64,000 nucleotides of DNA from the NCBI RefSeq assembly GCF_011397635.1, contig NC_064773.1, positions 2,463,501 to 2,527,500 of the forward strand, given 5' to 3'. A model generated the notes under the pieces. That model worked only from the letters and a program-made list of their open reading frames with translations, was not told where the DNA came from and searched no databases. The translations under genes were made by a program, and so were the position numbers. The number at the start of each line of letters is the position of its first letter. The first letter of the stretch is position 1. This document shows, piece by piece, positions 54,971-64,000 of the stretch. The stretch comes from Epinephelus fuscoguttatus (Eukaryota > Chordata > Actinopteri > Perciformes > Serranidae).

Positions 54971-55399
54971 AGACCGAGGGTCTAGGTACCATGTCTGAAG
55001 GGTTACTGTTGGTTCCAAAGGTACTGTGGAGACGGGGCTAAAGCGTATTGAACTGAACTGAACCAAACCGGACTGCTTGGTGTAAACGGGGCTTTACATG
55101 TACAAGGTCATCCACTGGGCTGAATTGGACCCGTTGGCGGGTCGGTTCTGGCCCCTGGGCCGTATGTTTGACACCCCTGTTAAAGGGTATTTTCCCCAGA
55201 GTATGTGGTGATTGGTTGTGACAGAGTGCTGTGTCACCAACAAGGTTACACTCTGACTGTGTTTATATATTTCTTCCTTCGGTCAGTTGTGTCTCTGTGT
55301 CCGTATCTATTCATCTTATATCGGCTGATGGAGGAGCGGTTAGCCGGGAGAGTGTCTCTCTGTTCACTGGCTCCGTCTCTCCTCTATGAATGAATGAAG

Positions 55400-55933
55400 G
55401 CGGGAGGCGCGTGCTCACTGCTGGCGCGTGCTCACCGGACAAATCACTTAAACGGCTGCGATAATTAACGCGTGTGAGCGCATACTGGGGGCAAATGAAG
55501 CGCGAGCCTGTCAGATGGGGTAGAATCCCGAGGCACGCGGGGTTCGGGTTGTAACGTTCGAGCGGTACCGGGTCTGCCTCGCGGGCGCCTTCACGGTCAT
55601 CACGTCACCCTCTCTCTCTCTCTCTCTCTCTCTCCCACTCCTCCGGAGACCACAACGAGGCTCGAGGGGTAGAGTTACAGAGGGGGGAGGGGGTCGAGAG
55701 ACATAGACAAAGAGAAGAAAAGGAGAGAGAGAGAGAGGAGGGGGGGTTCGCGTGAGGTTGAAAAAGAGAGAGCGTGGTAGAGAGGGCTCGGCTCTCAGTG
55801 CAGGGGGAGGTGTAGCAGCTGAAGCTAAAGCTAACTAGCCATGTTGCTGTCGCTGCTCCTCCCGCTGCTGCTGCTGGTGGTGTGTGTCTGCTAGCGGGCC
55901 GCCCTGGACTCCCTATCCGCCCTGAGGTGCATC
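55400..55933 (+). promoter_or_regulatory. grip1 CpG-rich promoter and 5' leader
   Basis: CpG-rich DNA with GCGCGTGCTC repeats, a (CT)n tract at 55610-55634 and a 70-nt purine run (about 55676-55750: GAGAGAGAG and G runs) precedes the grip1 ATG. Such GA/CT tracts are common in vertebrate CpG-island promoters. No TATA box was seen. Confidence 0.6.
55841..55894 (+). CDS. Upstream ORF in the grip1 5' leader, 17 residues, hydrophobic
   Basis: ATG at 55841 opens MLLSLLLPLLLLVVCVC and stops at TAG 55892-55894, 39 nt before the grip1 ATG. It resembles a bare signal-peptide core and follows AGCC, a fair start context. It may be a uORF reducing grip1 translation, or noise from a CTG repeat. It is in a different frame from the grip1 start (offset 93 nt is a multiple of three, but the stop separates them, so no fusion is made). 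Confidence 0.4.
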   Translation: MLLSLLLPLLLLVVCVC

Positions 55934-55988
55934 ATGCCCGGCTGGAAGAAAAACATCCCGGCCTGTCTCCAACCGGACCAGGAGGGAG
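55934..55988 (+). CDS. grip1: GRIP1 first coding exon (GRIP1b-type N-terminus), partial gene
   Basis: GRIP1 is a multi-PDZ scaffold that binds AMPA-receptor GluA2/3 tails and ephrin ligands in neurons. This exon encodes MPGWKKNIPAC then LQPDQEG and one base, ending at GAGGGAG/GTAAGA, a strong donor. The start matches the alternative GRIP1b N-terminus as I remember it, with Cys11, the reported palmitoylation site, conserved. It lies in a CpG-rich promoter and points away from cand1, as in human GRIP1-CAND1. Only 18 codons are visible; the PDZ domains lie beyond the window and no second exon was found up to 64000. The call rests on a short peptide plus synteny. Confidence 0.8.
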
Positions 55989-56463
55989 GTAAGACCGGAC
56001 CAGACCGACCCGCTCAGGTTCACACCGACCGGCGAGTGTGTCCCTCTATCTGTGTTTGTGTGTGTGGGTTTTAGTGCATACCTGTGTGTGTGCGCGTGTG
56101 TGTGAGCGCGTGTGCTAATTATCGCCGGTGCAATCTGTGCAGCGTGGTTTGGCGCCGCCGGTTGAGCTCGCGCAGACGGTGACTGCCTTGAAATTAGTGA
56201 AAGTTGGTAACTGATACCGTGTGAATGTGTGTGTGTGTGTGTGTGCGTGTGTGTGTGTGAATGTGTGTTGTCTCGTGTTAATCTGACGCAACGGGTGAGG
56301 TTACAGTGACGTTACGGTGATTTCACGTTACAGCCCACTAACGTGTTTATCATTAAGAGAGGTTACCGGTTACCGAAGTTAGCAGAGGCTGCTAACAGGC
56401 TAACTACGGTTTAACCGGACGGTCGGTTCTGGTCAACCGAGGGTCTGCCCTTGTGTGTGTGTT

Positions 56464-56465
<2 letters not shown>

Positions 56466-56502
<37 letters not shown>
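56466..56502. repeat. (GT)n microsatellite
   Basis: GT tract in grip1 intron 1; a second is at 56583-56620. Confidence 0.93.
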
Positions 56503-56504
<2 letters not shown>

Positions 56505-56580
56505 CAACCACCTTCACCGGGTGTTTACTGGTGTTACGGTGAAACGTGTGACCCCTCCGGTTGTGTGACGCTGCAGGGTC

Positions 56581-56622
<42 letters not shown>

Positions 56623-57029
56623 ATAATGACTGATGGGTGGATTAAATATTGACAGGTGAGGTGTTAATGCTCACCGGGCTCTGCTCTCACACCACCGGTA
56701 CAATCGGTGACTGTAAGGTTTGGTGGCGGCACACAGCAGCACCCATTAGTGTTTTCATAACACCTCCATTGAGACAACACAGAGCTGGGTGCTGCTGGAG
56801 TGTGTTAATAAGTGTAGTGGAATACTGTGTGGCGTAGTAACCCACTTATTGATGTAGTTTTCTGTGGTAAATTATGGAGAGACATCAGCGGAGGAATGAG
56901 ACATATTGGGTAGGTTTGTAATCACAAGGAGTTTGCTTTGGTTTTTGGTGCATGAATTAAACATACAATAATTACTAAGAGGAAATAAGAAGAAAGGCAA
57001 AGTACCGCAACATTTAATAACATAACATT

Positions 57030-58570
57030 AACTGCTTTCATGGCACTATCCCAGCAGATAATGCAGCAATGCCTTGGTAAAGAACAACTGCTTTTTATGG
57101 CACTACACCTGTGGGAAACACAGCAACATGCCGGTGATAAACAACTGCTTTTCGTGGCACTACCCTGGCTGGAAACACAGTGATGTCTTGGTTAAAAACT
57201 ACTTTTTCATGGCACTATCCCGGCAGATAATGTACCCATATCTCAGTAAAAGACACCTGCTTTCCATGACACTACACCTGCAGGAAACACAACAAAGAAC
57301 CGCTATTAAACAACCACATTTTTATGGCACTATCCTGGCAGCAAAACGCAGTGATGTCTTGGTTAAAAACTACTTTTCATGGCACTATCCCGGCAGATAA
57401 TGCAGCAATGTCGTGGTAAAAAACAACTGCTTTTTATGGTACTACACCTGCAGAAAACGCAGCAACATGCCGGTGATAAACAACCGCTTTTCATGGCACT
57501 ACCTAGGCTGGAAATGCACCAGTGTCTTGGTGAAAAACAACTGCTTTCCATGTCACTACACCTGCAGGACACACAGCAACATCCTGGTAATAAACAACTG
57601 CTTTTTATGGCACTATCCTGGCAGGAAACAGTGATGTCTTGGTTAAAAACGACTTTTTTGTGGCTCTATCCCGGCAGATAATGCAGCAATGCCTTGGTAA
57701 AAAAACAACTGCTTTTTATGGCACTACACCTGTGGGAAGCACAGCAATGTGCCGATGATAAACAACTGCTTTTCGTGGCACTACCCTGGCTGGAAACACA
57801 GTGATGTCTTGGTTAAAAACTACTTTTTCGTGGCACTATCCCGGCTGATAATGCACCCGTATCTCAGTAAAAGAGAACTGCTTTCCATGACACTACACCT
57901 GCAGGAAACACAGCAAAGAACCGCTATTAAACAACCACATTTTTATGGCACTATCCTGGCAGCAAAACGCAGTGATGTCTTGGTTAAAAACTACTTTTCA
58001 TGGCACTATCCCGGCAGATAATGCACCCATGCCTTGGTAAAAAACAACTGCTTTCCATGGTACTATCCTGGCTGGGAAGGCAGTGATGTCTCTCTTAAAA
58101 CCTGCTTTTTGTGGTACTTTCCCTGCTGGAAATGCACGTCCTGGTAATAAGCAACCACTTTTCGTGGCACTGTCCTGGCTGGAAATGCACCAATGTTTGG
58201 TTAAGAAAACAACTGTTTTCTATGGCACTGTGCCTGCAGAAAAAGCAGCACTGATTTGCTAATAAACAATCACCTTTTTTTGCACTATCCTAGCAGGAAA
58301 CACGCTGATGTCTTGGTTAAAAACAATTTTTCATGCCTCTATCCTGGCTGGAAATGCACCAGTGGTTTGGTAAAAAAACAACTGCTTTACATGGGACTAC
58401 ACCTGAGGGAAATGCAGCAACGTCCCGGTAATAAATAACTGCTTTTTTATGGCACCACCCTGGTAGGAAAAGCAGCAATGTCGCGGTAAAAACAAACTGC
58501 TTTTTGTGGCACTATCCCCGTTTGAAACAAAGCAACGGGCTGCTAAAAATGCACCCATGTTTGTTGGCTA
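57030..58570. repeat. Minisatellite with about 620-bp higher-order repeat in grip1 intron 1
   Basis: Basic units of about 55-60 bp share AAAAACAACTGCTTT, TATGGCACTA and CTGGCAGGAAA words. The block from 57054 returns at 57674 almost unchanged, about 620 bp later, including GTGATGTCTTGGTTAAAAAC. Frames of 60-108 codons over it are repeat reads. Confidence 0.85.
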
Positions 58571-58849
58571 AAAAGCTTCTGGAATCACAGTGACGACTCA
58601 CTAAAAACAACCTTATTTTCTGTTTTTGGTCTCTACAATAAAAATATTAAAAAAAATGTTTTAAAGAGACTTTAAAGAACACGTGTAATAAAGCTGTTTC
58701 ATAAGAGAGCTGTGCAGGTTTGTGCAGGATGTGTTAGAATATGAGTCAGGGGATGTGCAAGAGTTCACAGCAGAGCAGAGCAAATACGTCTCATGTGCAG
58801 AGAATATAGACCAAGATGAGCTTTAATGTACAGAGACAGTGGGGGAGGG

Positions 58850-58965
58850 GGTGGTGGTGGTCAGTGGGGGTCCTGGGCCTTGTTGATGAGGCCCACTGCT
58901 GTCGGGAAGAGAGTGATTTTGTGGTGTGAGGTTTTGGTCCTGATGGACTGAATGGCTGATTTATA
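58850..58965 (-). mobile_element. LINE ORF2 C-terminal fragment
   Basis: On the minus strand the translation reads SIRTKTSHHKITLFPTAVGL followed by INKAQDP, the usual closing motif of fish non-LTR elements (RFRNSFFPRAxxLLN). Only this stub is left. Confidence 0.5.
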
Positions 58966-59299
58966 CTTCTACTCTGCTACGACATTAGTTACTGTTCAAA
59001 TTCAGATTAATCAATTATGATGATTATTATAGGTGAAGTGATTGAAATGAACTCCACCTTCACCAGCTGCAACACTGAAGTGATGAGCACATGAATGCAT
59101 CAATAATTATAATCCAATAATATAATATATATGTGAAATGGGTGGTGGATTTGTACAGTGCGATTTTGACGAGAGCCACCTTGGGTTGGAGGTGAGTCGG
59201 CAGATAGTCTGCCACGACGAGTCCTCATGTGTGAACAAGCCTACGAGCAAGTCGCCCCCTCGTCTGTGACTGGGACTGGATATCTGGCACGCTAAAAAA

Positions 59300-59905
59300 C
59301 TGGAGAAGTGTGACACGACTGACAAAGAGCATCAGCCAATGAGAGGCGGGATACGTCCCACGTCAGCACGCAGGAGGACGGAAGAAATGTGAGGAGGACG
59401 AGCCGCAGGGTTGCCAGGTCCGCTTATTAGCCGCGACTTTGGGCTTGTTTCTAAACGTCACCTTCCTCTATATATATCTGTCTAATAAGTTATTTAAACG
59501 CATGATAGTTGCTTCTTTTGGGCTTGTTTCCAGAGCCCTGGTTGCTTGTTTCTCTCCCAAGACCTGGCAACACTGACAAGCCGGCCGGCAAGCAACAACA
59601 ACAATGGCGGCGTCCACAGGATCACGGGGAGCACGTTGTGTTTGGACTCAGGATAATAAAGAATATCCATGCCTTTACGATGTGTCGTCTCCAAGTTTGG
59701 TGATGTCACCGTGTTATCTGGGGCTCTGTCGGCGAGGGCTCGGTGGAGAAATCTTGTGGTGTGCACACACAGGTCATAACGCAGTTGGCGAGACTCCCGC
59801 TGACAGAAACACACGTCGCCAGGTATGAACACTCAGAAGATTACGATAGTCTCCGCGACGAAAAATCAGGGTGGAAATCGTGTAATGTGAACTAGGCTTA
59901 GTCGG
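59300..59905. mobile_element. Possible Harbinger-like element related to 8907-9771
   Basis: CGTGTAATGTGAACTAGGCT near 59880 matches the right end of the 8907-9771 element, and AATCAGGGTGGAAATCGTG precedes it. The left end could not be fixed; TGTGAACAAGCCTACGAGCA at 59231 is a candidate. Confidence 0.35.
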
Positions 59906-62275
59906 ACAGGTCATGCCTTCGCTAACCTGGGAGACACAAATTCGCACTTGGGAGGATGCGTTAATTGGTGCGTTCTTCTGGTGTGATGCAATGACCTGTC
60001 GCCAAAAAATTCCATCCGCAGCACTTTAACATCCATCCAAATTAAGTCGGCAGTTTGAGAGAGAGAGACTGAATGACCCAGCAAACTTGGACTTAAACCC
60101 AGAAGCCTGCTGTTCACTTCCCGTGAGAATGTTGAGCGTGTCTTTTAAACGTAAAAACGAAGTGTTTTGCGAAGACACAATGCATGTAACAAGCATACAC
60201 TGACAACAGTAGATGCAGGAGGGCACCTAACGTGTCATATTTAGACGCCAAAGTCCACTGACAAAGCGGAGATACTTGATGAGCTGTGGCTCTGGTGCAG
60301 TGCAGTCTATCGTCTATTCTTAGCGAATTTTCCTGTGTTTAAAAAACCTTCATAGGTGCTAATTTTAGTGGTAAAAAGGTAAAAAGATCTGAGTGCATTT
60401 TCCACCACTGAGGGATGATGTGAGTGTTTGTGGTGAAGTATAATATAGTAGAGTATTTAAATGTAAACCCAGTTATTTTCCACGTTAGTTGTGGCTTCTA
60501 CTGTGGTCATTAAATCCCAAAATTTATCTTGTTATCAGAGATAAATGGACTTACTGTGGTTCAGATTTAGACATTGGTAAAACCCTTGAAATGAAAGCTA
60601 TTTATGACAACACGATACAAATGTGTGGAACACCTCATTAACTGCAGCAACAGACAAACTGCATTGGTGCAGTTAGGCTAATTAGTCTAAAAAGGAAATT
60701 TAATTGGCCACCAGCTAAGTACAAATACTCTGTAGTTCTCAAATGTGACACTTTATCTGTGTTAAGGAGATTAAAGGAAAGTGTGACAAGCATTTATTTT
60801 CTTTCATTGTATAGACAATTAATCAATAGAATAATTGTGAAACTAATAAATAATTTAATATGTTATTAGCTGCAGCCCTAATGTGGTGCTTTGGCTATAA
60901 TATTTTTGTTGTGTTGATGCTCGTTAACTTAAAAACTATGGGAGGTGTTTGTTGTATGATATAGTGGAATAACTCCAGTTAGTTTCTCCTATATATAATG
61001 ATTCATTTTATATTTGAGGCTTTAACATTGATGATCACATTTCCAGTCCAATAAACAAACTGTTTTCAGCAAAAATGTTTCAGATTTAGAAATTTATTAA
61101 ATCCATTAAGTAATTAGTCAAAAAACAAAAATAATTCAGCAACTATTTTTTTTTTCAAGTTAAAATGCCAAAAATTACCTTGTTTTAGTGCCTAAATGTG
61201 AATGTTTGCTGGTTTATATTGATATTAAAGTGAAAAATAAGACACTTGATTCTGTCAGTGTGGACTTCAGAACATTTATTGACATTATAGGCTGATTAAT
61301 TGATTAAATAATTAGCATTGTAATAGATGAAGTGTGAAAGTAGCCGATAGTTTCAGGCCTGATGTGGACAGATCTCTGATATCCTTGCAGATGAACATAA
61401 CCCAGCGTGTGAGACGTTTCCAGCGTGCAGTAGATTTTAAACATAACTCATGAAGCCAGTATTTTCTGTCTCGTCGTGTATTAAAATGTGACTCTAATGA
61501 GAGACAGAAAGACTCAGATGAATGAACAAAAACAGACATGTCATCACTCACCTAAACTGCACCCGGCGTAGTTATTCTCCTTTTACACGTGGTGTCAGAT
61601 TCAGCAAACCATTTTTAGCTCACATTTAAAAGGTTTGAACACTACAAACTGTACATGACTGCCGACGCAGAACCAGGACACGTTCTCCACTTCAAAAGGA
61701 ACACGATAGAGATGTGACTGCTCCCAGTCTTTTTAAAACTCTCACATACATTCTGTTTGGAAAAATGATTTCCTAATGGATAAATAAGAAGATGTATCTA
61801 AGGGTTTCCTGGAAGCGGCAGCTTTTGTGTGACTTTTTCTTGGCGAGATAAATTGATAAATGCTTCCTCATTTCTGTGGCGGTGTGCAGCTGCAGATACA
61901 AGCTCATGAATGTGGGAATTAACTTCAAATACCAGCTGTGTTTTAGATTTGTACCTTACCATTAACCTTTCTTTATTATGATCACTACTTGTTTACTTTA
62001 ATCGTTGTGTGCAGATTTGCACCTTTGTTTTTAACCTGTCGTGTACGTTTCGTTTGTACCCTAATAGCAATCTTTATTTTTTCTATATTTAGTTTTATTT
62101 GCACTCCTCTCTGCTTTGTACTGCAACTGTTGTCCAACAATTTCCCTAATGATAAAGTTCTGTCCAACCACAGGCTGCTAGCACTATCATGAACTTTCAT
62201 GCAGTATGAATATGATCAAAAGATTAGACTCGTTCTTGTGTCATAACAATAATTCAAGTGCGAAAGCTGAAGCCT

Positions 62276-62645
62276 TAAAGGAACAGTTCACCCTAAAATC
62301 AAAAACATGTTTTTTCCTCTCACCTGTAGTGCTGTTTATCAGTCTGGATAGTTTTGGTGAGAGTTGCTGAGTGTTGGAGATTTTGGCCGTAGAGATGTCT
62401 GCCTTCTTTCGGCTTGTGGTGCTCAAAGCGCCAAAAAAATACATTTGAAAAACTCAACATCAGTGTCTCTTTCCAGAAATCATGACCTGGTCACTCAAGA
62501 TAATCGGCAGATCTTGTTGCGAGCAATTTCATGTACAGTAGGAACTATTTTCTTTCTATCAAACGATATCAGCCAACTGCATCGCCACGCAGAAAGAAGC
62601 ATCTACTGCTAGCTCACCTAGCACCACTGAGCTAGCTAACGTTAC
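62276..62645. mobile_element. Dispersed repeat starting TTAAAGGAACAGTTCACCC
   Basis: This left terminus matches the widespread fish TTAAAGGGATAGTTCACC class. The right end is unclear. It lies in grip1 intron 1. Confidence 0.5.
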
Positions 62646-62809
62646 AGCCCGGCTGAGTAGCATGCCATTAACATCTTGCACTGTCAGGAGCCCAAGCCTC
62701 TCATCCATGAGTGGATGCACATGTCCTTCTGTGCAGGGATATTTAGAGAGAAAATAGTTCCTCTCTGTGGCTGATATCTTCAACACTGACTAACTCACAC
62801 CGAAACAAT

Positions 62810-63200
62810 CCAAGCCCTTTTTGCATCATGCCGATACCGCTACCGCTACCACTTTTTCCTTCCTGAAACCGATTCCGATCCCTGAACCTTAGGTATCTGC
62901 CGATACCGAGTACCGATCCGATACCAGTACGTAAAAAAATACATAATAGTAGAATGAATGCCATAAAACTTTTTTTTATTATCATTATCTAGTGTTGACA
63001 CAGATCAAGACACAGGTTAAAGTGCAGCCACACAGTTTGGTAAAAAAGACATTTTAAAGGCTACAGTAGAATGCTTTTTAAACTCCGCTCTGTTTCGTTT
63101 GCCTGTAGCACGTGTAATGACATGAGGCATTATGTGGTATCGGACTGGTCATAGCCTGTACTCGCCCATACCCGATACCGCATTTTAGGCGGTATTGGTA
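62810..63200. mobile_element. hAT-type remnant (GCCGATACCG motif)
   Basis: Repeated GATACCG words (TGCCGATACCGCTACCGCTA, CCGATACCGAGTACCGATCC, CCCATACCCGATACCG) resemble the interior of fish hAT elements like that at 30573. No coding content. Confidence 0.4.
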
Positions 63201-63439
63201 TTGGTACAACTCTATTTCTCGCACATGCCTCGTGACTGGAACCGTAATGCACATGTGCGAAAGGTCTCCGTTTTTACAGTTTACATGACGACAGAGATGG
63301 TGCTGTTTCCAAAAAATTGCACTCTGGAACCTGTTTTCAAAACGTTGCGTTTTCAGGCACCCAAAACGATTTAAACGATCGGCCAAAACGCAACTAAATT
63401 TTACTGTTTTCAGTTGAAATCGTTGTCATGTAAATGGGA

Positions 63440-63660
63440 CCTTAAAAAGTAGCTGTTAGCAGTTAGCAGCTAACTCAGAGAAGAAGAACAACGGCCGAAA
63501 ATGTCCACAAATTGTGAAAACAATGGGATCCGGGAGCTCCTTACCCTCCGAGCAGAGGACGAGATCAGCCGCCACATAACGGAGGGCAAATTATTATTTT
63601 TACCATGTTATGCCGTTGCTGTTGTTGTTTATAAAGTTCTGCTGACATGATGTCGGCATG
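63440..63660 (+). mobile_element. Myb-like (Harbinger ORF1-type) transposon fragment, copy 2
   Basis: GCAGTTAGCAGCTAACTCAG and an ATG at 63501 lead to MSTNCENNGIRELLTLRAED, matching 20169 on. The Trp of the Myb-like domain is Cys here. Degenerate. Confidence 0.6.
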
Positions 63661-63924
63661 CTGTCTATAATCACATACTGTTGTTTGGTTCTGTGTAAAA
63701 ATGCAAAGACGGTGCTCTGTGTACAAAGGGCTCTAGATTGATAATTAGCACCACAAGTGAGATGTAAAATATGTGTTTTTGATTTTAGGGAAAGATTTAT
63801 GACATCAATAATGTCATAAATCTTTAATCTATGAATGTCCAAATTCATCACGAGGGTCAAACCATAAAAAATAGACCATTTTTTTTTTAAAAATTCTGGC
63901 AGAACAAAAGCCAAACAGAGGAAG

Positions 63925-64000
63925 GTGTTAAAGGATTAATTACCCCGCAAGGGATGAATAAAGGTTTTTTTTTTTTTTTTTTTTAATTCAGATGAATTCT
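63925..64000 (+). mobile_element. Retroelement tail (ACCCCGCAAGGGATGAATAA, poly-T)
   Basis: ATTACCCCGCAAGGGATGAA followed by TAAAGG and T20 resembles the 3' tail of fish non-LTR elements (GGGATGAATAAAG). Too short to name. Confidence 0.4.

Larger units (their letters stand above)
55989..64000 (+). other. grip1 intron 1 (partial)
   Basis: From the donor at 55989 to the window end I see no further exon. Contents: (GT)n tracts at 56466-56502 and 56583-56620, a higher-order minisatellite (57030-58570), a LINE fragment (58850-58960), a transposon end near 59890, repeat families at 62276-62640 and 62810-63190, and a Myb-like transposon fragment (63440-63660). The remaining 59900-62270 is unique-looking AT-rich sequence. 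Confidence 0.7.

Noticed and set aside
57074..58021. WHYPGWKHSDVLVKN-type repeat protein
   Set aside because: The frame follows a minisatellite with a higher-order repeat and appears in several frames. No start context or splice signals support coding.
1..64000. CRISPR array, operon, prophage or plasmid features
   Set aside because: Repeats here are tandem without unique spacers, and the genes are intron-split eukaryotic genes with CpG promoters.

Overview
This window is nuclear DNA from a ray-finned fish, most likely a spiny-rayed (acanthomorph) teleost. It has GT-AG introns, abundant (CA)n/(GT)n microsatellites, minisatellites, and many families of small fish transposons (Harbinger, hAT, Tc1, tRNA-derived SINE). 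Nothing prokaryotic, plasmid-like or phage-like is present. Most long open frames here are accidental: they lie in repeats, antisense to exons, or in transposon debris.

The one complete protein gene is cand1 on the minus strand. I joined 26 coding exons between 37659 (ATG) and 12438 (stop). Every junction is GT-AG, the frame is kept throughout, and the product is 1234 residues ending in the CAND1-type tail ESMDTS. CAND1 is the HEAT-repeat exchange factor that binds unneddylated cullin-RBX1 and swaps substrate-receptor modules on cullin-RING ubiquitin ligases. Intron 1 (about 11.8 kb, 25784-37591) is packed with transposon remnants. Intron 24 (13335-15664) carries a 1.7-kb CpG-rich pentamer satellite.

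At the right, 55934-55988 on the plus strand is the first coding exon of grip1, the variant beginning MPGWKKNIPAC with the Cys11 known as the palmitoylation site of GRIP1b. It sits in a CpG-rich promoter, and the rest of the window (55989-64000) is its first intron. cand1 and grip1 are therefore head to head about 18 kb apart, as I remember the human GRIP1/CAND1 locus. A CpG-rich stretch at 3240-3880, with a CRE and an ETS site and a minus-strand splice donor, looks like the promoter and 5' untranslated exon of the next gene after cand1. By synteny that would be dyrk2, but no dyrk2 coding sequence is visible.

Layout: 1-3200 non-coding with a 26-bp minisatellite; 3240-3880 CpG-rich promoter; 3900-11400 intergenic repeats (33-bp minisatellite, steroid-receptor-site-rich repeat, SINE, 865-bp Harbinger-like element, a strong hairpin); 11400-12437 probable cand1 3' UTR; 12438-37659 cand1; 37660-55400 intergenic DNA made mostly of AT-rich simple repeats and nested DNA transposons; 55400-64000 grip1 promoter, exon 1 and intron 1, including a higher-order minisatellite.

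The items most worth a second look are a cand1 5' splice site caught inside a 43-bp tandem repeat and so present four times, a dispersed repeat carrying perfect estrogen-response elements fused to DR1 sites, the pentamer satellite whose variants match methyl-CpG decay products, a dense GTTAGC/GCTAAC cluster over the cand1 promoter, (TG)n tracts beside several cand1 splice sites, and clean cases of transposons nested in transposons.
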